DNA of 64,000 nucleotides. It comes from Deltaproteobacteria bacterium (GTDB taxonomy: Bacteria > Desulfobacterota > Binatia > UTPRO1). The stretch lies in assembly GCA_020848745.1 (NCBI GenBank), contig JADLHM010000046.1:1-64000 (forward strand), given 5' to 3'. Position 1 is the stretch's first letter. Each line of letters opens with the position of its first letter. A model generated the notes under the pieces. That model did no database searches and was not told the DNA's origin. It was given only the letters and a program-made list of their open reading frames with translations. Positions 33,114 through 42,283 of the stretch are shown here, in pieces. The position numbers and the translations under genes are program-made.

Positions 33114-34040
33114 TCAGTGCCGCGGGCGGATCACGAACGTCGTACCCTCGCGCTTGAACTGAACGCCCGTCGGCGTGATCGCCGCGACGGTGAGACCGGC
33201 CGCCACTTCACCTTCGTGCACCCGCTGCGTCGGTGCACCGTCGATACTGATAAAAGCGAAACGACGGGCAGGGTCCGACGACCACTGCAGGAAGCTGAGA
33301 GCGACCTTCGGCGCGCCCGGAGGTGACCGTCCCGTATCGAAGAGAGCCTCAGCCGGGGTTTCCGGCTCGGCCGCTGGTTCCGGTGCTTCCTCGACTTGCG
33401 GCTCCGGTGGCGCCATTACCGGCGGCAGCGCCGCGAGTTCCTGATCAGCAGGCGCCGCCTGGCGTGGGATCTCCGCGGGTGCCTGGTTCACGGCCGGGCC
33501 CGCCTCTCGAATGGCGTCACGCGCAGGCCCGAAAGGAGAGGGCTCGAGTACCGATCCTTTGTCGGCGGCCGCCAATGCCGCGGGCTGCGACGGCGGTGGT
33601 ATCGGACGGGCGACCTCCGCGGGCGGAGTCGTGTCACGCGTTCTCGACGGCGGCACTCCCGTTGGCGGCTGAGCCGCGACCGGTGGCGGTGCAGGCGCAA
33701 CCTCCACCTTGGGTGCTTCCGCTTTCGCAGGCTCTGCCGCGACCGGCGCGGGCGGCTCCTGCGCAGGTGGCTCGACGCGTCCGGGAGCGCGCGGCACGAC
33801 GATCTCCGGGGCCGGTGGCGGCATGGGCAACGCAGCGACCTCGACTGTCGGCTCGCTCGTCACCCAACTGAGTAGCGCGCCCCCGCCGAACCCCACCACG
33901 GCACAGCCCAGGATGGCGGCGATCGGGAAGGGTCGCCGGCGGCGGACCGCCGGTGAGACCGCCGGTCCCTCGAGCGTCGGTTCACCCGCCGGGTCGCGAT
34001 CGCGCTCGACCTTCCGGAGCGCATCGAGGATCGTGCTCAT
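33114..34040 (-). CDS. GspB-like type II secretion helper
   Basis: A 308-residue membrane protein. It starts MSTILDALRKVERDRD, the characteristic N-terminus of GspB/ExeB, then a single membrane helix (about 38-60, FPIAAILGCAVVGFGGGALL), a very long Pro/Ala-rich periplasmic linker (about 65-235) and a C-terminal beta-domain starting LSFLQWSSDPARRFAFISIDGAP and ending GVQFKREGTTFVIRPR. In type II secretion, GspA and GspB place the secretin ring through the peptidoglycan. It follows gspA-like on the same strand, separated by 46 bases. The rest of the gsp operon is not in the window. Confidence 0.85.
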   Translation of the reverse strand: MSTILDALRKVERDRDPAGEPTLEGPAVSPAVRRRRPFPIAAILGCAVVGFGGGALLSWVTSEPTVEVAALPMPPPAPEIVVPRAPGRVEPPAQEPPAPVAAEPAKAEAPKVEVAPAPPPVAAQPPTGVPPSRTRDTTPPAEVARPIPPPSQPAALAAADKGSVLEPSPFGPARDAIREAGPAVNQAPAEIPRQAAPADQELAALPPVMAPPEPQVEEAPEPAAEPETPAEALFDTGRSPPGAPKVALSFLQWSSDPARRFAFISIDGAPTQRVHEGEVAAGLTVAAITPTGVQFKREGTTFVIRPRH

Positions 34041-34086
34041 CGAGCATCATCCTTCGTTCCGGATCGTCGTCTCATCGGCCTCGAAG

Positions 34087-35901
34087 TCATGTGCCCCCGC
34101 TCAGGCGTGGGTGTCGATAGTCGGCAAGCGCTCCGTATAGAACGATCTTGGTCAAAGGACCCACGATACCATCGGGGGCAAGGCGGTGCGAACGCTGGAA
34201 GCGGGCAACGGCTTCACTCGTACCGGCATCGTACGTCAGAGACGGCGCGTCCGGATAGACACCCACCCGCGCGAGGAGCTGCTGGAGCCGGCGAACCTCC
34301 GGTCCACGACTGCCAGGCACCAGGCGCGAGGAAAAGCCTTCGAAGTCCCGCCAGAAGACGTGCGCATCGCCGAGCCATACGCGATCGAGGTCCGGAGCGC
34401 TCAACATCGTCCCCATGTCGCCGAACCGTACGATGACGTTGGGACCGGCTACACCACCCAGCAACGCGAAACGACGCTGCCCGCTGTCCGGGAGCGAGAA
34501 CTCCAAGATCGCCGGCAGGTTCATCATCGCGAGCCGCGACAGGGTCCCGCTGGTCGGGAGATACCGGAGACCCCGGCGCGTCGCGATCGCTTGCAGATCG
34601 AGCCGCGCGCCGGAGCGCTCCTCCGGACGAAGCGGGTCGACCCCCCACGCGGCGAGGAGGCTCGTCGTGGCCGCCACCGCGGTCGCGTGATGATCGACCG
34701 CTGCCAAGGCCGCCCAGAAGGCCATCGGTCCGTCGGTCACCGACGCGGGGGCCGCTCCCGTCTCGACCTCGGCAGCCGGAGACTCCGGTTCACTCGTAGG
34801 CTCCGACGGGATCGCCGCAGGCGCCGATCCCTGCTCGGGGGTGACCTCGATGGCTGGGGTCGCAGACGCCACGGGGGTCTCGCTCTCGGAAGGAGCGGGA
34901 AGTGGAGTCGAGGTCGCCGGCGGGGGCGCGGCGGTCGGCGTCACGGTCGGCGTCGTCGCGACGGCATCCGCCATCCACATGTCGCCCGCGGGCCGCAACA
35001 GCGCCACTGCCGCCCCCAGACCAGCGGCCAGCGCGACGCCGGCCGCAAGGGCCACACGCAACGACCGATGACGCCGCGCGCCGGGCCCGGCGTCGTCGGT
35101 GCGCAACTCGGCGATAACGTGTCGCATCAGCGCGGCGCTGATCACGCGCTGTTCCCGCGTGTAGCCGGCCAGCAGCGCGCGATGCGCGGCGATGTTGATG
35201 AGCCGCGGCACGCCGCCGGAATATCGATAGACGAGGCGCACCGCGCCAGGCGAGAAGATGTCCGCCGTCGATGGCCCCCCGGCGATCCGGAGGCGATGCG
35301 CGATGTAGCGCGCCGTCTCCGCCCGATCGAGGGGCTCCAAATGCCACCGCACCGTGATGCGTTGGTTGAGTTGTGCGAGCTCGGGACGCCCGAGTAGCAG
35401 CTTCAGCTCGGGCTGGCCGACCAGGACGATCTGCAAGAGCTTCGTCGTCTCCGTCTCGAGGTTGGACAGCAGCCGCAGCTGCTCGAGCGTGGCGGGCGGA
35501 AGGTTTTGCGCCTCGTCGACGATGACGACCACGCGCTTCCCGGCGAGCTTCTGCGCCACCAAGAACGGGTTGAGCTCGTCGACGAGTTCCTTCTTACTGC
35601 TGGATGACGCGGGGATCGAGAACTCGCTGTTGATGGTCTGCAGAAGCTCGAGATCCGAGAGCGCCGGATTGAAAATGTAGCCGACGATCGTGTTCGCTTC
35701 GAGATCCCGAAGGAGCGCACGCAGCAGCGTCGTCTTCCCCGTCCCGATGTCCCCCGTAACGGCGATGAATCCCGTCCCCTCGCGGATCCCGAACAACAGA
35801 TGACCGAGCGCCTCACGATGGTGCGTGCTGAGGTACAGATAGTGCGGGTCGGGCGTGAGTCGAAACGGGGGCTCGCTCAGGCCGTAGAAAGCTTCGTACA
35901 T
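34087..35901 (-). CDS. GspA/ExeA-like AAA ATPase with peptidoglycan-binding domain
   Basis: A 604-residue protein. The N-terminal ATPase (residues 1-265) begins MYEAFYGLSEPPFRLTPDPHYLY, has Walker A GDIGTGKTT and Walker B VVVIVDEAQNL, and GRPELAQLNQRIT as in ExeA. A membrane helix lies at about 282-304, then a Thr/Pro/Ala-rich linker. A middle periplasmic domain (about 385-525, ATRRGLRYLPTSGTLSRLAMMNLPAILEF) resembles the C39-like fold seen in other GspA proteins, without a clear catalytic Cys. A PG_binding_1 domain (LVPGSRGPEVRRLQQLLARVGVYPD) ends the chain. The ATPase presumably drives assembly of the secretin through the cell wall, with GspB. Confidence 0.88.
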   Translation of the reverse strand: MYEAFYGLSEPPFRLTPDPHYLYLSTHHREALGHLLFGIREGTGFIAVTGDIGTGKTTLLRALLRDLEANTIVGYIFNPALSDLELLQTINSEFSIPASSSSKKELVDELNPFLVAQKLAGKRVVVIVDEAQNLPPATLEQLRLLSNLETETTKLLQIVLVGQPELKLLLGRPELAQLNQRITVRWHLEPLDRAETARYIAHRLRIAGGPSTADIFSPGAVRLVYRYSGGVPRLINIAAHRALLAGYTREQRVISAALMRHVIAELRTDDAGPGARRHRSLRVALAAGVALAAGLGAAVALLRPAGDMWMADAVATTPTVTPTAAPPPATSTPLPAPSESETPVASATPAIEVTPEQGSAPAAIPSEPTSEPESPAAEVETGAAPASVTDGPMAFWAALAAVDHHATAVAATTSLLAAWGVDPLRPEERSGARLDLQAIATRRGLRYLPTSGTLSRLAMMNLPAILEFSLPDSGQRRFALLGGVAGPNVIVRFGDMGTMLSAPDLDRVWLGDAHVFWRDFEGFSSRLVPGSRGPEVRRLQQLLARVGVYPDAPSLTYDAGTSEAVARFQRSHRLAPDGIVGPLTKIVLYGALADYRHPRLSGGT

Positions 35902-35964
35902 TCGCGAGCGATCCTCGGATACGCGCCCGACATTTTCAAGCCGCTGACGTCTCGAGGCGTCGGG

Positions 35965-37461
35965 CTAGGCGCCGAGCCATCGTCGCCACGCGACAGCGAG
36001 CCAGCATGCCACCAACGACCACGCGAAGGCGTCGCCCCTCGCGGCGTAGAAGGTCGGCTGTTCGAGAAGCCGCACCTCGACGCTCCGCGCCTCCGCAACG
36101 AACGTGGGAAGCTCCGTCACGACGGCACCGGTCGCGGCAATCGCGGCGGTGAGACCCGTATTCGTCACGCGAATGAAGTCGCGCCGCACCTCGACGGCCC
36201 GCCAGAGCGCGAGCGCCTGGTGCTGAAGCGGCTCCGCGCTCGCGCCGTACCACGCGTCGTTCGTGAGGTTCACGAGGAGGTTGGCGCCGCGTCCCACCGC
36301 TTGCCGGGCGGGGTCTGGAATCACGTCCTCGTAGCAGATGAGGGGTCCGACCCGCACCTCACCCGTCGTAAGGATCGTCGAAGCGTCGCCGGAGGTGAAG
36401 TGACCGGTTGCGGGACTCATGCGCCGAAGCCAGGGGAAGCGCGACGCGAACGGCAGGTACTCACCGAAGGGTACGAGCACCCGCTTGTCGTAGCGTCCGA
36501 TGATCGGACCCCCCGGCTCGGTCAGGAACGCGCTGTTGTAGAGGCGCCGCCCGCCGATTCCTTCGGCGATCGCCAGCCCGCCGAAGATCAACGGCCGTGG
36601 AGTATCCACGAATGGATGATCCTCCGGAGCCGGCAGGCGCTCGTCCACGCGGAGGGGACGTTGCGCCACCGTTTCCGGCCACACGAGGAGCGCCGCGTCG
36701 TCGGCAAGCTCCCATGACAAGCGCCGATACTCGTCGAGGTTCCGCCGAAAGTACGCCCGGTCCCCCTTGCGCTCGACGCCGATGTTTCCCTGAACGATGC
36801 CGACCCGAATCGCCGGGGCCGCCTCTCGCAACGCCTCGACGTGGTGTACGCGCGCGCCGCCCGCGAGCGCGAGCACCACGAGCGCCCCGAGGGCCGCCGC
36901 GAGTGGCGCGAACTCGCGAGCGCGAAGGAACCGGACCAGACCGGCGTTGCACCACACGATCACGAATCCGAGGACGTACGGACCCGCAACCTCGCCGCTC
37001 TGGAGCAGTGGCACCAGACGATACTGGGTGTGAGCGATACGCCAGGGAAACAGCGTCGGGAAAAGGAACTCGACGACGGAAAACGTGAGCGGTGCGGCGA
37101 GGCCGAGCGGGAGGGGACCGAGCCACGAGAGCAGCCCCATGAAGACGCCGACCTGCAAGCCCATCCACGCGACGGGCGGAACGAACAGCGCGAGCGCCGT
37201 GGGCAGCGCGAAACCCCCGAACACCTGGAAGGCGTGGATCAACCACACGAAGGCGCAGGCGATGCCGGCGGCTCCACCGAACCATCCGAGTCGAAAGGCG
37301 CGTCTTGCTGGCCCGGTCTCCGCGATCGCGATCCATGGAACCACCGCGACCCACGGGATCCACCACGCCCCGTAGTCGACGAAGCTCCAGCCGAGCGCGA
37401 GACCGCCGCCAAGCGCTCCGAGCCACTCCCACCCGCGTACCCCGCGGCCGGGACCGTTCAT
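35965..37461 (-). CDS. lnt: Apolipoprotein N-acyltransferase
   Basis: A 498-residue inner membrane enzyme that adds the third acyl chain to the N-terminal Cys of lipoproteins. The first 190 residues hold about six membrane helices. The nitrilase-like domain carries the catalytic triad: Glu in LLVWPETVAQRPL, Lys in GRYDKRVLVPFGEYLPF and Cys in VGPLICYEDVIP. A final membrane helix ends WSLVACWLAVAWRRWL. ATG at 37461 is used; a much longer frame upstream is a shadow. The gene follows the propeller-type lipoprotein by five bases, and the window is rich in lipoproteins that need its action. Confidence 0.95.
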   Translation of the reverse strand: MNGPGRGVRGWEWLGALGGGLALGWSFVDYGAWWIPWVAVVPWIAIAETGPARRAFRLGWFGGAAGIACAFVWLIHAFQVFGGFALPTALALFVPPVAWMGLQVGVFMGLLSWLGPLPLGLAAPLTFSVVEFLFPTLFPWRIAHTQYRLVPLLQSGEVAGPYVLGFVIVWCNAGLVRFLRAREFAPLAAALGALVVLALAGGARVHHVEALREAAPAIRVGIVQGNIGVERKGDRAYFRRNLDEYRRLSWELADDAALLVWPETVAQRPLRVDERLPAPEDHPFVDTPRPLIFGGLAIAEGIGGRRLYNSAFLTEPGGPIIGRYDKRVLVPFGEYLPFASRFPWLRRMSPATGHFTSGDASTILTTGEVRVGPLICYEDVIPDPARQAVGRGANLLVNLTNDAWYGASAEPLQHQALALWRAVEVRRDFIRVTNTGLTAAIAATGAVVTELPTFVAEARSVEVRLLEQPTFYAARGDAFAWSLVACWLAVAWRRWLGA

Positions 37462-37466
37462 GGATC

Positions 37467-38903
37467 CTACGGCAGCGTCACGATCACGACGTCGTCCGGA
37501 AACGTCGTCAACGAGCCGCCCGATGCGCTGGTCGGCGGTGCCGTGCTCGTCGCCGGCTCGTCCGGGAGGCCTCCATCCGATCGGATCCGGAAGCCGTCGA
37601 CGCGATCGAATCCTCCCTGGGCTACGTAGAGGATCGACCCGGTCGGATCGACCACCATGCCGACCGGCAGGGACTTCGGATCCTCCGCGGTCCGACTGAA
37701 GGTTTTGCTCGGCAGCAGGCCATGCTCCAGGAGGAACGCGTCGACTCGGCCCTCGTTGTAGACGCTCGAGTAGAGCACCTCCGCCGTCCCGTGCCGATGT
37801 CGGAGCATGCGCTGATAGACGCCCGCGCGCTTGGTGCTGCTGCTGTCGCTGTCGCTTATGACGCCGTCCGCGTTCACGGGGAACGTGAAGAGACGCTCGC
37901 TCACCTCTTCGGCCACGAACAGCTCGCCCAAGGGCGCGCTCACCGACGTATCGAAGAGCAACTGGGTGACGAGAGCGGCGCCGATGACGGAGATGGGCGT
38001 GCTCACGAGCCGTGCGTCGAGACACGTCGTCGTCTCGGGGGAGGGCACGGCCGGACCCGGCGTTTCGCCGGGGCCCGGCGTCGGCGAGACCGTCGGCGCG
38101 GGCGTGGGGGTTACGGTCGCCTGCGGATCAGGCTCGGGCAGGAACTGGCCCTGCACCCGGGGATGGATTTCGATCTCCACGGCTCCCGCAGCCGCGAAGA
38201 ACCCGTCACCCAGAGGGGCGAGCGCCGCGAAATCCGAGTCGCCGCCTCCGACGATGCAGCTCGAAGGCAGCGGAGGAATCGTCCCGTCATCGGCGATCGG
38301 GTATGCGTCGATGCGATTTCCCCCGCGGCTCGCCACGTAGAGAATCCCATTGTCGATGCTCGGATCGATGACCATGTCGACCGGATCGCTCTCGTCGGCG
38401 TCGGACACGACCTCCTGATCGCTCTTGCCCTCCGCGATGCACGCGCTGCCGCCGCCGACGCGCAAACGCACGACCTGTACGCGGTCCTCCGTCGCGACGT
38501 AGAGAAGCGAAGGATCGGTCGGATGCACGACGACACGCCGGGGGTTGTCGTCGGTCGCGATGCGCTGCTCCGGCGTCGCGCCGCTCGGTGAGTTGCCGAG
38601 CAGGACGCCGCTCACACCGAGCCGATAGACGGCGAGGCCACGCGTATTGCCGTCCCCGAGGTGACACGGCCCGTTCGGCGCAGGAACGCAAAGCCCGTCG
38701 TGCTCGCATTCGTTTCGTGCCTCGACGACGACCAGAACCTTGTCGGAGCGAACGCCGTCAAGCTCCGCGCCGGCCGGCAACGTGAAATCGCGATCCTTGC
38801 CGCCGCCCGCGCACGCCGACACGAGGAGCATCGCCACCACCAGCGCGGCCGGCGCCACGCATCGGCCCAGCAGCATCGTCCCCAACGTCAACGTGCGCAC
38901 CAT
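37467..38903 (-). CDS. Lactonase-like beta-propeller lipoprotein
   Basis: A 478-residue predicted lipoprotein, lipobox LLVSAC, followed by GGGKDRDF. The remainder shows beta-propeller phrases of the 6-phosphogluconolactonase/YVTN class, such as VVVHPTDPSLLYVATEDRVQVVRL, DMVIDPSIDNGILYVASRGGNRIDAYPI and GMVVDPTGSILYVAQGGFDRVDGFRI. A Thr/Pro-rich insertion near residues 285-310 (VTPTPAPTVSPTPGPGETPG) resembles the linker of the protein at 26363. The minus-strand start at 38903 has AACGGGAGG upstream. It ends five bases before lnt, so the two are probably one transcript. Enzymatic lactonase activity is not implied; a surface role is as likely. Confidence 0.82.
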   Translation of the reverse strand: MVRTLTLGTMLLGRCVAPAALVVAMLLVSACAGGGKDRDFTLPAGAELDGVRSDKVLVVVEARNECEHDGLCVPAPNGPCHLGDGNTRGLAVYRLGVSGVLLGNSPSGATPEQRIATDDNPRRVVVHPTDPSLLYVATEDRVQVVRLRVGGGSACIAEGKSDQEVVSDADESDPVDMVIDPSIDNGILYVASRGGNRIDAYPIADDGTIPPLPSSCIVGGGDSDFAALAPLGDGFFAAAGAVEIEIHPRVQGQFLPEPDPQATVTPTPAPTVSPTPGPGETPGPAVPSPETTTCLDARLVSTPISVIGAALVTQLLFDTSVSAPLGELFVAEEVSERLFTFPVNADGVISDSDSSSTKRAGVYQRMLRHRHGTAEVLYSSVYNEGRVDAFLLEHGLLPSKTFSRTAEDPKSLPVGMVVDPTGSILYVAQGGFDRVDGFRIRSDGGLPDEPATSTAPPTSASGGSLTTFPDDVVIVTLP

Positions 38904-39011
38904 GCAACCTCCCGTTTCCGTGCCGCGTGCGTGTACCGCATTCACCGATCGTCGTCCACAACGGCGCGGGGTTGGCAGCTCTTCGTCAATTGCGCTATTG
39001 CCGCGCTGGGG

Positions 39012-39809
39012 ATGGAGTCGGTGGCGCGCGCGTGGGCCGTCATGCTGTGTCTCGCCATGGCGGGGTCCGCCGCCGCGGAGCCCGAGCCGACCGACATCGC
39101 GCGGCGCACCTTCGACGTCGACAAAGTCGTCGATAGTCGCGCCGAGATCACCATGGCGCTGCTGAGCCAGAGTGGCGCCCGACGAGAGCGGTCGACGATC
39201 ACTCTCTCGAAGCTCCTGCCGAACGGGATCGACCGCCAACGCCTCATCCGCTTCACGGCACCCGCGGAGGTGAAGGGCACCGCCACCCTCCTGGTGGAGC
39301 ACGCCGCCGGGGACGACGACATCTGGATCTACCTACCGGCGCTCCGCAAAGTGCGGCGGCTGGTCGCCAACAACAAGAAGGATAGCTTCGTCGGCACCGA
39401 TTTTTCGTACGGCGACATCATCGGGCACCGAGTCGAGGGGTGGGCGTATCGGCTCGCGGGCCGCGAAAGCGTCGCTGGCGCCGAGACCTACGTCCTCGAG
39501 GCTACGCCGCGATCCGACGCCATCCGCGACACGAGCGGATACGCCAAGCGCAAGCTCTGGGTCCGCACCGACAACTACGTCACCGTCAAAGCCGCGTACT
39601 GGGACACTGCTGGCGCCCTATTGAAGGAGTTCGAGGCAAGCGACGTACGTGAGATCGATCCGAAAAATGCCAAATGGCAGGCGTTTCACCTGACGATGCA
39701 CAATCGACAGACCGGACATCGCACGGATTTGGTCTTCACCAAGCTCGAGGTCGGCGTCGGATTACGGGACGAGGAGTTCAGCGAGCGCTACCTCGACAAG
39801 GAGCTCTGA
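39012..39809 (+). CDS. LolA-like outer-membrane lipoprotein-sorting family protein
   Basis: A 265-residue exported protein with signal peptide (about 1-22, ending SAAA). The motifs DIARRTFDVDKVVDSRAEITM, TAPAEVKGTATLLVEH and DIWIYLPALRKVRRLVANNKKDSFVGTDFSYGDI are typical of the outer-membrane lipoprotein-sorting family (PF17131) that accompanies MMPL/RND exporters, and are not those of true LolA. The C-terminus includes HLTMHNRQTGHRTDLVF. Next is the DUF1302-like barrel, overlapping by four bases, forming the usual pair. The RND component that commonly completes the set is missing here. The fold probably binds a lipid. Confidence 0.88.
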   Translation: MESVARAWAVMLCLAMAGSAAAEPEPTDIARRTFDVDKVVDSRAEITMALLSQSGARRERSTITLSKLLPNGIDRQRLIRFTAPAEVKGTATLLVEHAAGDDDIWIYLPALRKVRRLVANNKKDSFVGTDFSYGDIIGHRVEGWAYRLAGRESVAGAETYVLEATPRSDAIRDTSGYAKRKLWVRTDNYVTVKAAYWDTAGALLKEFEASDVREIDPKNAKWQAFHLTMHNRQTGHRTDLVFTKLEVGVGLRDEEFSERYLDKEL

Positions 39810-41179
39810 CGTCGAGACGACACCGCATCGGCGTCTCGTTGCTCGGCGCGTTGCTCGGGCTGTTCCGGGCGCCAACGACCACGCTCGCCGGTCCGACGTC
39901 GCTCGATGCCCTCGGCCTCTCGGGATCGGTCGGATTCGCCTACTACAGCTCCAACCACGGCATCGACGATCGTGAGAACTTCCCGGGACTGAACCTGACG
40001 GTAAAGCAGCGCGGCCGCGCCGATGGCGGCATTCGCTGGTTCGCCGAGTCCCGCATTCTCGCGCAGCAGGTCGGGCACGAGGACGAGGACGCCCCACATG
40101 GCTCCGCCCGTGACCTTCGCTACTCCGACGAGGTGACGTCCGAGCTCCGCGAAGCATACGTCGAGATCGAGCGCGGCGCCTGGGACGTCACGATCGGGAA
40201 GCAGATCATCGTCTGGGGACGGGCGGACGAGATCAACCCGACCGACGTCCTGTCCCCCAAGAACTATCTCCTGCTTCTTCCGGAGGGCATGAGCGCGTAT
40301 CGGTTCGGGACGACCGCGCTCAAGATCGACTACTTCGCGGGGCGGGGCATCCGGCTGACGGGGGTGTGGCTGCCCCTCACGAGCACGAGCCTCGTCCCGC
40401 TCTCGGACCCGCCGCCGGGCGTACGCGTCGACACGACTCCCCCGGCGATCAGGCTCGAGAACGGCATCGCCGGCATGAAGATCGACCGCAGCGGCGCCGA
40501 CGTCGACGCGTCCATCTCCTACGCCTACGGATACAACCTCCTGCCCGAAGTCCGCCTCGTCTCGCTGGAAGAGAACGCCGAGACCGATGTGGTCCACGCA
40601 AACGTGGACCTCCGGAATGCCCGTCAGCACATGATCGGTGCGGACGCCGCGACCGCCCGGGGCCGCTTCGGCTTCCGGGGCGAGGTGGCCTACTACCACA
40701 CCGACAACCCCAACGGCCGACGCGTCGACGGCGTGACCCCCTCGCTCTTCTACGTGCTCGGCGTGGAGCACACGCTGCCGGGCGACGTCAGCGTCATCCT
40801 CCAGTACCTCGGTCGGTGGGTCATCGCGCGCGTCGATCCAGAACGCGCGCTCGACGATCCCGATCCGATCGAGGGGCGGGCCCGCTTTCTCACCGCACGC
40901 GAGACCTTCGTGATCAATCAGCAACTCGACACGGTCCAGAACGGCTGGTCGCTACGGCTGGGCAAGACGTTCTGGAACGACACCCTCAATTGCGAGCTGC
41001 TCGGCGTCCACTACTTCGAGCGCAACGACTTCTTCCTGCGGCCGCGCGTCGCCTACGATCTGACCGATGGCTGGCGGGTGACGGTGGGCGGTGAGGTGTT
41101 CGGAGGTCCGAGGGTCTCGTTCTTCGGCCGCATCAAGGACAACAGCGGGGCGTTCGTCGAACTGCTGTACAGCTTCTAG
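39806..41179 (+). CDS. DUF1302-like outer-membrane beta-barrel protein
   Basis: A 457-residue protein with repeated amphipathic strands and the family phrase REAYVEIERGAWDVTIGKQIIVWGRADEINPTDVLSPKNYL, characteristic of DUF1302. The C-terminal residue Phe (LLYSF) and alternating pattern fit an outer membrane beta-barrel. I place the start at a CTG overlapping the previous stop (CTGA), because it yields a complete signal peptide with RRHR and a hydrophobic core; an in-frame ATG at 39674 would overlap the LolA-like gene by 136 bases, and a TTG at 39839 lacks the basic n-region. AAGGAG ends two bases before CTG, which is unusually close. Function is unknown, probably lipid or hydrophobic substrate transport. 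Confidence 0.78.
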   Translation: MTSRRHRIGVSLLGALLGLFRAPTTTLAGPTSLDALGLSGSVGFAYYSSNHGIDDRENFPGLNLTVKQRGRADGGIRWFAESRILAQQVGHEDEDAPHGSARDLRYSDEVTSELREAYVEIERGAWDVTIGKQIIVWGRADEINPTDVLSPKNYLLLLPEGMSAYRFGTTALKIDYFAGRGIRLTGVWLPLTSTSLVPLSDPPPGVRVDTTPPAIRLENGIAGMKIDRSGADVDASISYAYGYNLLPEVRLVSLEENAETDVVHANVDLRNARQHMIGADAATARGRFGFRGEVAYYHTDNPNGRRVDGVTPSLFYVLGVEHTLPGDVSVILQYLGRWVIARVDPERALDDPDPIEGRARFLTARETFVINQQLDTVQNGWSLRLGKTFWNDTLNCELLGVHYFERNDFFLRPRVAYDLTDGWRVTVGGEVFGGPRVSFFGRIKDNSGAFVELLYSF

Positions 41180-41291
41180 CAGGCTCCGACCGCTCGGCTG
41201 CGGTGTCGATTGTCAACTTTACAACGACTGCCGGCCTGGGTGCTTACCCGCTGAAACCGTCCAATCCTCGCAAGGGTGCACGATTCGAGAT

Positions 41292-41320
41292 TTGACACGC
41301 CCGTCCTGCGATGGTTACCC
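41292..41320 (+). promoter_or_regulatory. Possible promoter for the 3D-domain gene
   Basis: A perfect TTGACA (41292-41297) with a 17-base spacer to TTACCC (41315-41320), a poor -10. The start codon is at 41384 with a strong ribosome-binding site. Confidence 0.3.
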
Positions 41321-41383
41321 CAGGCCTCTCGGCGGCTCGCCTTCCCCGATTCGAGCCCAAACTCGACCCAAAGGAGGAGACTC

Positions 41384-41998
41384 ATGAACACCAGCACCAT
41401 GAGGCTCGCCCTCTGTGCCGCAGCGCTCGTAATCGGAGCCGTCGGCCTCAACACCTCAGTTTTTCTTGTTTCCGGAGACGCGGAACATGCGGTCTCGGTG
41501 GCGGAAGCATCGATCCCGCCACAGGTGGGTTCAGCTCGATTCCCGCGACCCGGGACCCTCCGGATCGGACCGAGCGACCTCGTAGGGCGGCTCCATGGCT
41601 CCGGAGCGGTCTCGGCGCACGACGCCGTCCATGCGACAGCACACGTCATCCCCGCGGACCTTCCCGAGCCTCCTCTCGGGCGCTTCAAGCTGACGGCCTA
41701 CTCGGGACCGCAGCTCGGGCAGGCGCTGCCCATCACGGCGACGGGGACCACGGCCCGCGCCGGCCGTACGGTCGCCGTGGATCCCGCGGTGATCCCCCTC
41801 GGCTCGCGCATCTACATCGAAGGGGTGGGCGAACGCGTGGCGGAAGACGTCGGGGGCGGCGTGAAAGGGAACCACATCGACGTCTATCTCGGGACCGTGC
41901 CGCAAGCCTTCGACTTCGGAGTACGTCGCGGCCGCGTGAGCCTCGTCGAGACGCCGAAGTCGCGACTCGCGCGACGCCTGTCCGCTGGACGGAGCTGA
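41384..41998 (+). CDS. 3D-domain (Rpf/YorM-like) secreted protein
   Basis: A 204-residue exported protein; a signal peptide (about 1-32) precedes a variable region. From about residue 100 the sequence is KLTAYSGPQLG, then GRTVAVDPAVIPLGSRIYIEGVGERVAEDVGGGVKGNHIDVYL, which is a complete 3D (DDD) double-psi barrel with Asp of VDP, ED-GG and IDVYL, related to the catalytic core of lytic transglycosylase MltA. Such proteins cleave or bind peptidoglycan. AGGAGGAG lies upstream of the ATG. It follows a gap of about 200 bases after the barrel gene containing a consensus TTGACA, and precedes the minus-strand block. Enzyme activity is plausible but unproven. Confidence 0.85.
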   Translation: MNTSTMRLALCAAALVIGAVGLNTSVFLVSGDAEHAVSVAEASIPPQVGSARFPRPGTLRIGPSDLVGRLHGSGAVSAHDAVHATAHVIPADLPEPPLGRFKLTAYSGPQLGQALPITATGTTARAGRTVAVDPAVIPLGSRIYIEGVGERVAEDVGGGVKGNHIDVYLGTVPQAFDFGVRRGRVSLVETPKSRLARRLSAGRS

Positions 41999-42010
41999 AT
42001 CGCCCGCCGT

Positions 42011-42283
42011 CTAGGCGGTCGGCACGAAGTCGAGGAGCCGCCGGGGATCTTCGGGCTCTTCGTGCTCTCCGAGCGCCAACATCAGCTCAGTGTGCGTGAG
42101 CGTCCCCGAGCGCCACTCGCGTAGCGTGCGCCACGACCCATCTTCAGCGCGCTCGAAGAGATCCACTCGACGATCCTCCGTCAGGCCAATCGCCGCTCGT
42201 CCGCTCGGCGTCATACAGAACAACACGTATCCCGCGCGCTTGCTCGTGACGAAATGCATAGAAGGCGTCCCGTTCCTCGTCAT
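42011..42283 (-). CDS. Small protein of unknown function, coupled to the preceding gene
   Basis: A 90-residue protein. The ATG at 42283 overlaps the stop of the 224-residue gene (ATGA), which is why I choose it over ATG codons at 42295 and 42259. The sequence is plain and soluble, with beta-type stretches (SKRAGYVLFCMTPSGRAAIGLTEDRRVDLFE) and an acidic C-terminus EDPRRLLDFVPTA. I recognise no family. Translational coupling suggests it works with its neighbour. Confidence 0.6.
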   Translation of the reverse strand: MTRNGTPSMHFVTSKRAGYVLFCMTPSGRAAIGLTEDRRVDLFERAEDGSWRTLREWRSGTLTHTELMLALGEHEEPEDPRRLLDFVPTA

